Below are positions 51,648 through 62,470 of a DNA stretch of 64,000 nt, one piece after another (positions within the stretch are counted from its first letter, which is position 1; each line of letters opens with the position of its first letter). Source of the stretch: Bidens hawaiensis (Eukaryota; Streptophyta; Magnoliopsida; Asterales; Asteraceae). A program made the position numbers and the translations under genes. The stretch is from contig JAIQDT010007360.1 of the NCBI GenBank assembly GCA_021521415.1, forward strand, positions 62,001-126,000, in the 5' to 3' direction. The notes under the pieces are model-generated. The model was not told where the DNA came from, made no database searches, and saw only the letters and a program-made list of their open reading frames with translations.

Positions 51648-52281
51648 TGTTTTGGTAAAAAATAAATCAAGGATAATGTAACCAAATTTTTAAAGTGAGG
51701 TTTAGTGCTTGAATGATAATAACAATTGTGAAATGAATGAAAGCAAGAACACAGTGATTTGTTGTGAGGAAAATCCCTTGATCTTGGTTGGATCACCGGC
51801 ACAAAAACCCCCGGTGATGACAAATCGTCTATCACCTTTTTATTCATCAGAAAACAAGGTTACAAGGATGGATATTATGATCAATGAATACAAGATTGCT
51901 AAGTGTGTGTGGTAACTGCTATATTTTGTTCTATGTATGCTAATGAACGTGTGTTGTGTAACCTAATTGATCATAAGCTCAATTAAATACCAAAATAAAC
52001 ATTAACTAGAAGTCCTATCTTTGCGCCACTCTCCCATTAGCTGCGTCCAAGCTTTTGACCACGTACTGAACGATTCCAATAGCGAGATAATAGGTAGACT
52101 AGGTCTTCTTGCTGTTATACCTATCAAATTAATATCTACACATAGGAAACAACCGTTAGTGATAAAAAATACCGAGGATCCTTGGTCCTGACTTAATTCT
52201 GGAACTCTTATGAAGGATAATTGATCTAGACACGTTTTCAAGAATAATACATCCTCAGCACAGATTATTCGTGGTCTAACA
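51648..52281 (-). mobile_element. 3' LTR of Tat-lineage element W (634 bp)
   Basis: Same LTR as Z: left edge TGTTTTGG, right edge CTAACA beside ATTGCCCCCAAAATGG. It is inserted in Z RT; gtaag (51643-51647) is the expected target duplication, with the partner beyond the window. Confidence 0.85.
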
Positions 52282-52526
52282 ATTGCCCCCAAAATGGCGG
52301 CTGCAATTGGATGACAACTGACATTTTGAAATTCAAATTTCATGCAAAAACAGATGAAAGGATGCAAATAGGGTTCAAAATGAAAATTAAAGAATTAATT
52401 AGGGATCAAAGATAAACCCCATGTCCTCCTTATTTTCTTCATTCCGGAAATCATTCATCCATTCTTCATCATAGATCATGTAATCTTTCTTCCTTTCACC
52501 CTTTATTTTGAATTCCTATTTATTTG

Positions 52527-54700
52527 ATGTCTAGCGATAACCGTCTTTCAAACTCGGCTAGCCACATAGATGAAGAGATGAAGAGCCAAAAATTGTTAAA
52601 ACCCATCGTCGGGGATCTGTAAATTCACAGACCCCAAAATCGATCAGCTTGCTTCCTCGTTTCCCCATGGCACCATTTTCAAGCTATACGATTCTTCCAC
52701 ACCAAGCGAACCATCTTCTAAAATCCGAGTCTATTTTCCAGCCTGCCCTTTATTGCTTGGCTATTCATACCCATTCCCGGATTCACCCAACAATTCTTTA
52801 CCCTTACCGGCATCATTTACATCCAGGCGATGCCTATTATTTGGCGAACCTTAATGACCCTCGAAGAAATCATTGCTGACAATGACCTAGACTTTGGACT
52901 TTCTGAGCTTTCCTACTTGTATTCTCTGTACCATAGTCACATGGTTCGCGGTACACTCTGGTACTGGAACGTTGAACGGGATCGCGATTCGCTTGGTCTC
53001 TAAAATTCGGTACGAGGGAGGGTAGACTCATTTCAGATTGTTCCGGTACGATGTACCATATAGTGTGGTACAATGCACCAGTTAATCATGATTAGTCTCA
53101 ATAAATTGATTGAATTTTTATAATTATTTTTTCAATTTTATAAGTATTTACACATTATAAAAAGTTTAGGGTAAATTTTGAAAAATAACTATAACTTAAT
53201 GGATGGAAAATGTAAATTTGGTTAAAAAGAAATAAATAGATCGTGGTCTCCTCCCTCAAACCCTTATTTTAGCCACCTGCCACCCTGCAACTTCATATCT
53301 ACAACTTCATCTATGTCCGCAATCCCAAAAGCATCCGGTAACATTGGTCGATTATCTGGAACGCCAATTGCAGGACTGGAATCGCGATCCAGAGCGTTCC
53401 AGGATCGTATTTGTACCACGTTTTGGTACGAACGATCCAGATCGAAAATCGTGGCCAAGTGAGCGAACCATGTGACTATGCTCTGTACACCATGGTTCCA
53501 GCCAATTCTTATTTAAATCCAAACCTCATCAACCGATTCCGCTCCACAAAGTTACCCAAAATGGCTCTCAATGGAAATGCCAATTTTTCTTTGTTAGGCG
53601 AGATTCGATTCCAAAAGGGAATATACTTCATACTAGGTGGATTAGGTGGGGTAGGATTATTGTATTTCCGTTAGCTTCTTAAAAAAGGCTGAACTTTTAA
53701 CACTGATTTTCTTCACTTTTTTATAGTTGATAACTTCGCATAAATGGCTGAACTTCCTAGAACCAAAAAGAGAGTAGCTTCTTTCCTTGCACTGTGCTCC
53801 ATGAGTCGTACCTTTAGAATCAGGATCCTTGATTCTAATTCGGAAACCGATCAGTCAGATCTCTCACTTCGCAGTAACATGTCAAGTAAGTAATATTATA
53901 AAGATAAGTATATTATTTCTGTAATAAAAAATGAGAACTTATCTGTTTTATTATTTTTGAATACATGCCCAAGTCTGCTAATAAGCCTGCAACCCAGTTT
54001 TTGCTTGATGATATCGACCATTTTATCTCTCCAAGGTCAGCCAAGAAAGAACCTTCCAAGGCAAAGGCTTAGTATGTGAAGAAAAGGAAGTTACCCGAGC
54101 CCCAAGCAGAGGTTCATGAAGTCGTGAAGCAGCTCCACGAGGTGGTTACCCACGTAAGGATCCTTTATTCTACATGTTAGTCTTGTTAGACAATTGTTGT
54201 TGATCCTAGGCCTTTGGTTTGTAGGTTGTCCAAGGTCTTTGTTCCTACTATGGATAAATAATCAAAGACCTCGAGGAAACTTTGTCAGGGATAAGGATTC
54301 TTGCTGCTGCCAAGGATAAGCTGATTGCCAAGGTTACCAAGGAGAAGAAACAAGCGGACTCCCAACTTCTTGCTATGGAAATGAAGATGAAGGATGGGAT
54401 AAAAGCGGCTACTGATGAAACTAAGATGTCTGCTGCCAAGTTGATCCTGCAAGCAAGAATCCAATTTGTGGCTGGAGCTAATGATCCCTCTTTTGAAGAA
54501 ACCAACTGGGACGTGGAAGAATGGAAAAAATCTCTGGCAATATTGGGCATGGTAGAGGAAGAAGAGGATGCTGGTGAAGGAATTAGGCTGTAGATGAAGG
54601 TGAAGCTGGGACTAGCGGTACAAAGGATGCAAAGGAGATGGATGCAAGAAAGGATGCGGCGGGGGAAGGGGAAGCTGCCAAAGTGGGCAATGAAGGATAA
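52527..54700 (+). pseudogene. Antisense ORF of element W, subfamily B, with a hAT MITE in exon 1
   Basis: Start MSSDNRLSNSASHIDEEMK at 52527, then a one-base shift before the GDL stop. Exon 1 carries LASSFPHGTIF-type residues, the FPACPLLLGYSYPFPD-type segment, then EEIIADNDLDFGLSELSYLY, where the 549-bp MITE (52932-53480) is inserted. The exon resumes at MVPANSYLNPNLINRF. Exon 2 is about 53727-53888 (VDNFA, LPRTKKRVASFLAL). Exon 3 (about 53966-54155) holds VKKRKLPEPQ, preceded by a TAG. It lacks the SKSTLAPSPHTVTTRA segment of E, an internal deletion near 54060. Exon 4 (about 54226-54700) is a coiled coil; the segment from 54282 is open for 103 codons before TAG. A shift follows. Confidence 0.7.
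52932..53480. mobile_element. hAT-type MITE with perfect 18-bp TIR and 8-bp TSD
   Basis: CATAGTCACATGGTTCGC at the left is perfectly inverted at the right (53463-53480). Flanks ctctgtac (52924-52931 and 53481-53488) are identical. There is no transposase. The interior has further inverted segments around GGTAC and GGATCG words. Perfect ends point to a recent insertion. Confidence 0.92.
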
Positions 54701-56016
54701 AAAGACAAGGCCCGAGCCCACTTTTTATTTGCTTGTTTGTGTTTTTAAGGATATTTGCTGGTTATGTACTTCAGACAATAGTAATTAGGGAGAAGGATCT
54801 ATGATCCTTAAGACAATATTAAGGGGTGACAAAGGTGGATGGATCCCCCTTTCGTGGGGATGAAGCCTTTGATGCCCCAATCTTTGTTTTTCCTGCACTT
54901 TATGAACAATCAGTAACATCTGCTTAACCCAAGTGGATGGTCCATCTTTTGCTTGGTGAAATTCGGGTTAAGGATTCCGGTAAGTCCAGGTGACTTATTA
55001 ATAACAATAACTTAAAACTTTTGACTATCTACATGTTGTTTATAATTCTGAAATCATATATGTATAGTCTTAGTCTTATTAAAAGTTTTGAGAAAAGTTT
55101 CAAGGGTAAATTATTCTTGTAAAAACAGACTAAGAATCTTGGATCCTTACATCTATAAAGTTATAAAGATTAAAACCGAATAAATATAAATTGATAAGTA
55201 GAGATCATACCATAGGGTCTGATTAGAACTAAATTACCACAAGTGTTGATATCTCCATGATTCTTGTAGTTTGACTAGGATATCTGATGCATATTACTTA
55301 TCATATTAATTGGGATTAAACCCAACAAACTGGGGACAAGCCCAAAAAATAAACTGGGGACAAGCCTATGCAACTGGGGATAAGCCCATGTAACTGGGGA
55401 CAAGCCCAAAAACTGGGGACAAACTCAAACTGGGGACTGGCCCAAAGACTATGGACTGGCCCAAAGACTGGGGACACGCCCAAACTGGGGACTGGCCCAA
55501 AGATACGGATGTTAACTGGGGACTCGACCAAACCAGGACTTAGCCCAAACTTGAGTGACATGAATACGCCAAAACCGTAGGTATGGTATGTCTACCATAA
55601 TTCGTAGGATCCTCCATATAGCCGAAAACAATGTAATTGTCAGCCACTAAGCGTGTACTGGTCCCATTTCCCCGAACTAAACTTTGGATAACATGCGCTA
55701 CAGGTGAGAGTGTAGAAACTCTAATTCATAAGAAAGGTGAAAACCGTTAATCCTTGGAAGATATGACCATCAGGGGTCACACCTTAATCGTGGGCTAGGC
55801 CAAGGAAAGAGAAATATACCTTAAGCGTGAGGGAGAGGCCAACCTCTTAGTCATTGAACTTCTTATTGAAATATGTATAAACTTAAAGCTTGGAAAAGAT
55901 AATTCTTAAGAATATATTATCCTTTAGTTAGTAATATAAATGTAAAATGAATAAATGATAGGATAAAATTTTACCAAATTAAGGATCCTTGATCCTTTAA
56001 GGATTCATGATGCTGA
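54701..56016. other. Spacer of element W
   Basis: No gene. In order: AAGGAT/ATCCTT-rich stretch, CAAGTGGATGGTCCATC-type shared segment, minisatellite (55325-55545) and conserved block (about 55575-55840). Same order as in Z. Confidence 0.6.
55325..55545 (-). repeat. Minisatellite (CTGGGGACAAGCCCAAAAA), element W
   Basis: About twelve units, including variants GGGACTGGCCCAAAGA and GGGACACGCCCAAA. Confidence 0.85.
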
Positions 56017-56822
56017 CTAGACAAAGTACTTCTTAAGATGGATGGCATTCCATGCTCTTGGTAATCGGTCACCTTCCATGGTAAGTAGCTGATATGCCCC
56101 CTTTCCCGCTTCTGATTCGATCAAGTAGGGGCTTTCCTACTTAGGTGCTAGCTTTCCATCTGCGGGATTAGTTGTATTTTGAAAAGCTTTCCTTAAGACT
56201 AAATTTCCTTCTTGAAATCCTGGAATCCTGATATTCTTGTTATATGCCCTAGCTACCTTTTGTTGATATGATGTCATTCTGATCTTGGCTAGGTCTCTGA
56301 GCTCATCAACAGTATCTATATCTTGGAGAAGAATTTCATCATTGGTCTGAGGATCACGGATGCTTGTTCGAGCAGTAGGAACCTCCATTTCTGTAGGGAT
56401 TACAGCTTCTGATCCAAACACCAATGAGTAGGGTGTTTGTCCTGTTGCATTATATGATGTTGTTCTATCAGCCCAAAGGACAAAAGGGAGCTCCTCAACA
56501 CACTTTCCTTTATTGGATCCTAGCTTCTTCTTTAAGTTGTTGATGTGATCTTGTTGCTTTACTCTGCTTGACCATTGGCTTGAGGATGAATTGGTGTAGA
56601 CATGACCATCTTGATCCCCAAAGTATCACAAAAGTTAGCGGTTCTTTTCCCAAAAACTCGAAACCATTGTCACAAATAGTTTATGAAGGAATACCAAATC
56701 TAGTAATAATGTTTCTTTTAATGAAGGATATCACCTCTTTTTCGCGGACTTGAACAAAAGCTTCTGCTTCTATCCACTTTGAGAAGTAATCAGTCATGAC
56801 AAGCATGAAAACTTTTCCACCT
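56017..56822 (-). pseudogene. Integrase, C-terminal part, element W (ends at a recombination joint)
   Basis: Minus strand: [26 protein letters not shown], then a damaged DNGF, NGQAE region with shifts, then MVFGSEAVIPTEMEVPTART, YQQKVARAYNKNIRI and KLAPK to a KKYFV end. At 56822 it stops abruptly and plus-strand antisense-ORF sequence begins. Confidence 0.82.
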
Positions 56823-58902
56823 CGAAGAAATCATTGCTGACCATGACCTAGACTTTGGACTTTATGAGCTTTCCTACTTGTATTCTCTATACACCCATGG
56901 TTCCAGCCGATTCTTATTTAAATCTAAACCTCATCAACCGATTCCGCTCCACAATGTTACCCAAAATGGCTCTCAATGGAAAATCCAATTTTTCTTTGTT
57001 AGGCGAAATTCGATTCCAAACAGGAATATACTTCCTACTAGGTGGATTAGGTGGGGTATGATTATTATATTTCCGTTATCTTCTTAACAAAGGCTGAATC
57101 TTTACCAATGTTTTAAATACCGGTTTAAACCGACCGGTTCAACCGGTTGAACCGGATTTCACCAAGGAGCCCGGTATAATCATCCTGGTTTTTTAGAGCG
57201 GTTTACTGTGACATCAAACCGGCCGGTTTTTAGAAATTACCGGTTCATACCGTGAAACCGGTTTTAAAGCCCAACAAAATTTAATTTTTGTTTGCCCATA
57301 TTGTTTACAATTACTTTTAACCTAAGGTGGAAAATGAATGACGTTTCAATTATCAACCATCGGTCTTCAACCTTTAAGATCATAAATTGAGAGAAAAAAA
57401 ACATACATGATTAGCAATTAAGCTACATCGATCAAGCTAATATGCTATTGAAGATTCAATCTCAAAGGTTGATTTCTACTTTCTATACACTAATTAAGCA
57501 TTCAAAGTTCAAACAACTTTCTGTTTAATAATTTTAAATTTGTGATGTTCATTAGTCGTTTAAAGTTATTTTCATGATTTTGCATCAATTGAGATTCTCA
57601 GTTGATTATGCACGGCTATGTTGATTAAGTGCTTTTGACTTGTTTCATTTATATAATGGAGAACTTTTGGATGCTAATATTATGTAATCATGTATTTTTT
57701 GGTTATGTTTTTTTAGTTAAAAGTTGTATTTACAGGTAAACTATTCAATCCGGTTGAACCTCCCGGTACAACCCGGTTCAACCGGTTATACCATTTTTTA
57801 GCCGAAATCCGATACGAATAAAATACCGGTTTTTAAAACATTGCCTTTAACACTGATTTTCTTCACTTTTTTACAGTTGATAACTTCGCACAGTTGGCTG
57901 AACTTCCAAGAACCAAAAAGAGTGTAGCTTCTTTCCTTGCACTAAGCTCCACGAGTCGTACCTTTAAAATCAGGATCCTTGATTCTGATTTGGAAACCGA
58001 TTAGTCAGATCTCTCACTTTGCAGTAACATGTCAAGTAAGTAATATTATAAAGATAAGTATATTAATTCTGTAATAAAAAATGAAAACTTATCTGTTTTA
58101 TTGTGTTTTAATACATGCCCAAGTATGCTAATAAGCCTGCAGCCCAGTTTTCACTTGATGATATCGACCAGTTGATCCCTCCATGGTTAGTCAAGAAAGA
58201 ACCTTCCAAGTCTACTCTGGCTCCTAGCCCTCATACTGTTACTACCAGGGCTAAGGATCAGTCTGTGAAGAAGAGGAAGTTACCCGAGCCCCAAGAAGAG
58301 GTCCATGAAGTCGAGAAGCAGCTCCACGAGGCGGTTACCCAAGCGGTTACCCACGTAAGGATCCTTTATTCTGCTTGTTAGTCTTGTTAGACAATTGTTG
58401 TTGATCTGAGGCCTATGGTTTGCAGGTTATCCAAGGTCTCTGTTCCTACTATGGATCAATCATCAAAGACCTCGAGGAAACTTTGTCAGGGATGAGGACT
58501 CTTGCTGCTGCCAAGGATAAGCTGATCGCCAAGTTTACCAAGCTTAAGAAACAAGCGGACTCCCAACTTCTTGTTATGGAAATGAAGATGAAGGATGGGA
58601 TAAAAGCGGCTACTGATGAAGCTAAGATGTTTGCTGCCAAGTTGATCTAGCAAGCAAGAATCCAATTCGTGGCTGGAGCTAATGATCCCTCTTTTGAGAA
58701 AGCCAACTGGAATGTGGAAGAATGGCAAAAATCTTTGGCAAGACTGGGCATGGTAAAGGAAGAAGAGGATGCTGGTGAAGAGAATAAGGCTACAGATGAA
58801 GGTGAAGCTGTGACTACCGGTACAAAGGATGCAACGGAGATGGATGCAAGAAAGGATGCAACGGTGGAAGAGGAAGCTGCCAAAGTAGGTAATGAAGGAT
58901 AA
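56823..58902 (+). pseudogene. Antisense ORF of element E, subfamily B, start missing, with a MITE in intron 1
   Basis: It begins in mid exon 1 (EEIIADHDLDFGLYELSYLY) right after the integrase joint. Exon 1 runs to about 57060 (SRFLFKSKPHQPIPLH, WKIQFFFVRRNSIP). Intron 1 holds a 738-bp MITE. Exon 2 is about 57877-58035 (VDNFAQLAELPRTKKS). Exon 3 (about 58115-58358) has QFSLDDIDQLIPPWLVKKEP, TVTTRAKDQSVKKRKLPEPQ and VHEVEKQLHEAVTQAV. Exon 4 (about 58425-58902) has LEETLSGMRTLAAAKDKLIA, KKQADSQLLVMEMKMKDGIK, one TAG (near 58648), then WNVEEWQKSLARLGMVKEEE and an acidic end (EAAKVGNEG). It shows the full subfamily B exon 3-4 with only one stop. Confidence 0.75.
57106..57843. mobile_element. hAT-like MITE rich in CCGGTT, in intron 1 of the E antisense ORF
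   Basis: Ends CAATGTTTTAAATACCGG and CCGGTTTTTAAAACATTG are inverted repeats. The interior repeats AACCGGTTGAACCGG words. Flanks (atctttac, cctttaac) are only a poor match for an 8-bp target duplication. Comparison with W, which lacks the insertion, confirms its limits within a few bases. Confidence 0.75.
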
Positions 58903-59483
58903 AAAAGACAAGGCCCGAGCCCACTTTTTATTTGCTTGTTTATGTTTTTAAGGATATTTGCTGGTTATGTACTTCAGACAATAGTAATTAGCGTGAAGGA
59001 TCTATGATCCTTAAGACAATATTAAGGGGTGACAAAGGTCGATGGATCCTCCTTTCGTGGGGATGAATCCTTTGATGCCTCTTTCTTTATTTTTTAGCAC
59101 TTTATGAACAATTAGTAACACCTGCTTAACCTGGATGGTCCATATTTTGCATGGTGAAATCCTGGTTAAGGATTTTGGTAAGTCCAGGTGCCTTATTAAT
59201 AATAATAACTTAAAACTTTTGACTATCTGCGTGTTGTTTATTATTTTGAAAGCGTACCTGTTATAGTCTTAGTCTTATTAAAAGTTTTGAGAAAAGTTTC
59301 AAGGGTAAATTATTCTTGTAAAAACAGATTAAGAATCCTGGATCCTTAGATCTATAATGTTATAAAGATTAAAACCGAATAAATATAAACTGATAAGTAG
59401 AGATCATACCATAAGGTCTTATTAGACCTAAATTACCACAAGTGTTGATATCTCCATGATCCTTGTAGTTTGACTTAGGATAC
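58903..59483. other. Spacer of element E, cut short
   Basis: It follows the W spacer up to the TGACTTAGGATAC segment, then jumps at about 59483 into the integrase finger region. The minisatellite, conserved block and integrase C-terminal half are missing. Confidence 0.6.
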
Positions 59484-62470
59484 CTCTTTGAATACTCCAT
59501 GGCATCTTTCTTCATGGTTGCCATAAGTATCATGTTCTTAGAATCCTAGAGAATAGGGCTCTGCCTCTAGTGTGATTACCACAATCACCTTCGTGAAAGT
59601 CTTTGAGCATCCCTTGGATTTCAGGTTCCTCAATACAACTCAAGTATGGATTTGCAAAAGATTTCCTTACAGAATATCATATAATAATATGTATTGTGAT
59701 ACCTTAAGTTTGAAGGTTTTAGGATTTTCTGCTACAGGATCTCTCCATCTTGAAGGAATTTCTTGATTGGGAGGATCCAAGATCGTTGATTATTTGAGGA
59801 TAATGGATCACAAAGCACAATCTCTTTGTTAGTTTTTATCTCCAAAATCTCTTGTTCCCCTATTACTGGTGAGAGTATATGGATGATCGAAATTTTTGTA
59901 GCTTCCGAAACCTTTGAAGATGAAGCTAGATTTGCTAAGGTATTTGCCCCAACATTTTCTTCCCTTGGTACCTATATAATACTAGAAGAATCGAAGAACT
60001 TTGACAGTTCTTTCACAATGTCTAGATATTTAACTAGTTTTTCTCCTTTAACAACATATGAGACATTAAAGTGGTTAGCTATTATAACGAATCTATATAC
60101 ACTTGAAGATACCTGATCCTCATGTGTTTAGCTAGTTGCAAACTTGCGATTAAAGCCTCATATTTGGCTTCATTATTTGTAGCTTGAAACTCACATGATA
60201 TAGACTGGGGTATTATGTGCCCGTGTGGTGATTTCAGTAGAACACCTAGACCTATTCCTATAATGTTGGATGCCCCATCTGTGAATAAGATCCAAGGATC
60301 CTTGGTTTCCTCCAGCTGTTGGACCTCCAAGTCAGCTTCCTTTTGCAAATCACTACTGAAATAAGCCACAAAGTCAGCTAATGCTTGAGATTTGATAGCT
60401 TTCCTTGGCTCATATTGGATGTCGTATGCACTCAGCTTTACAGGACACTTAGCCATCCTACCTGACATCTCTGGTTTTCTAAGAACATTTGTTGATAGGA
60501 TAGTTAGTTTTCACAATTATAGTATGAGTTTCAAAGTAATGCCTTAACTTAGTAGAAGCCATAATTAGTGCAAGAATTATTTTTTTCTAAATGAGAGTAC
60601 CTGGCTTCAGCATCTAGAAGACTTTTACTTACAAAATAAACAGGTTGTTGTTCCCCTTCATGATTCTTTACATGGACAACCCTTACTGCATTTCTTGAAT
60701 CGGCTAGGTATAAGGATAGGGGTTCCCCATCTATTGGCTTCATTAATGCTGGTGCTGAGGATAAGTAATTCTTCAAGGCTTTGAGTGTAGCCTCATGTTT
60801 CTCCATCTACTCGAACTTTTTATTCTTTCTAAGGATATCATAAAAATCGTTACACTTCTCTGAAGATTGGGAGATGAACCTATTCAAGGCTGCGATCCTG
60901 CCGGTCAACCTTTGTATGTCTTTTGCATTCGCGGGTGACTTAAAATTGATGATGGCCTTTATTTGTTCCGGGCTAGCCTCTATACCCCTCTTAGTAACTA
61001 TATAACCAGGGAACTTTCCCGCTTTAACTCCAAAATGACATTTAGATGGGTTGAGTTTCATGTTATACTGGTAGAGGATGTTGAAGGCTACTTCCAAATA
61101 TTTAAGATGATCTTCTACCTTCTTGGATTTGACTACCATGTCATCTATATGTATTTCCATGGTCTTCCCTATTTGATCTTTAAACATCATGTTGACTAAG
61201 CGTTGGTAGGTCACACCTGCATTTCTTAGTCCAAAAGGCATGGCAATATAGCAATATATTCCAGTAGGAGTCATGAATGCTGTATCTTCTTTATTAGATG
61301 GTTCCATCTGAATTTTTTAAACTCCAGAGGAAGCATCCATAAAAGTAAGCATCTCATGTCCTGATGTTGCATCCACCATGGAGTTAATGTGTTGTAATAG
61401 GAAAGGATCCTTGGGACATGCCTTATTTAAATATGTGAAATCGACACATAACCTCCACTCTCCATTTTTTATGAAACAACCACAACATTAGCCAACCATC
61501 GAGGATACTTAACCTCTCTAATAATACCGGCCTTAAGAAGTTTTTCAACTTCTTCTTGTATGATCGCATTCCTCTCAGGAGCAAACTTTCTTTGCTTATG
61601 GTGAATGGGTTTGATAGAATTATCAATGCCTAGTTTATGAGTAATTACCTCTTTTGATATACATGTCATGTCGGAGTGCTTGAAGGCAAATGTAGATTTT
61701 CGTTGCTTGAGGAAGGATACTAGATCCTCTTCAATGTTAGTAAGGATTCTGGATCCTAGGAAAACCTTTACGTCTGGATCCTCGGGGTCCACAGATACTT
61801 CTTTTACGCCTTGTTCTCGAGCCTCCAGTACGTTCCTAGGATGCTGCTGTAGTTGCTATGCTACCATTTTCTTAGTCGCCGACTTCATGGATGATGAGTA
61901 ATAGTTCTTAGCTCCCACTTGGTCGCCGTCTATTCTCACTACCCCCAAAGGAGTTGGTAGTTTGATACACTGGTGATAAGTAGACGCTACAACTTTCATT
62001 CCATGTATCATGGCCTGCTAAGAATTACATTGCAACAGGACAAATTATCTATAACATAAAATTTTTGGTAAGAGTTCACTCCCTCAATGTATATAGGAAG
62101 CTTGATGTCCCCCATTTTTTACTTAGTTTCACCACTGAAACCAACGAGTACGGATGATCGGGGAACGAATTCTGAATCTAGGATATTCATCTTGTTGAGT
62201 ACATCATATTGAATGATGTTAACCGAACTTCCTCCATCAACTAGGATCATGCGCACATAATGATTAGCAATAAATAGAGTTATACTCAAACCGTCATGAT
62301 GAGGATCCTAGATGCTGATTCTATCTTCTTCATCGAAGGATATTATTTTCTGATTGGTTGTAGTTTGGACAGGTCGCTCTCCGTTCTCCAAAATAGTCTC
62401 TTGGCCTAGGAGAAGGAGGTTCCACATATATCCGAACCACCAGAGATGAAATTGATGACTTGTGCATCGG
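59484..62470 (-). pseudogene. pol of element E: protease, RT, two RNase H domains, start of integrase
   Basis: Minus strand from 62470: protease (INFISGGSDICGTSFS, then a changed LVDGGSSVN region near 62230-62250 and KLPTPLGVV), the TAG at 61858, linker (MDPEDPDVKVFLGSRIL), RT (TFAFKHSDMTCISK, KFAPERNAIIQEEV, MPFGLRNAGVTYQRL). The polymerase box reads IHIDDMVVKS (Tyr changed to His, near 61150). RNase H (LYLADSRNAVRVVHV) and the second RNase H (WILFTDGASNIIGIGLGVLL) follow, then integrase as far as the finger (DFHEGDCGNH near 59585). Shifts lie near 61470, 61310, 60806 and 60490. Confidence 0.85.
61847..61858 (-). other. Conserved in-frame TAG between protease and RT, element E (readthrough-type context)
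   Basis: Minus strand: GCA TAG CAA CTA CAG. The frame is open before it (QVGAKNYYSSSMKSATKKMV) and after it into RT (22 codons to 61792, then 107 more). CAA-CTA fits the CAR-YYA rule. Confidence 0.5.
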
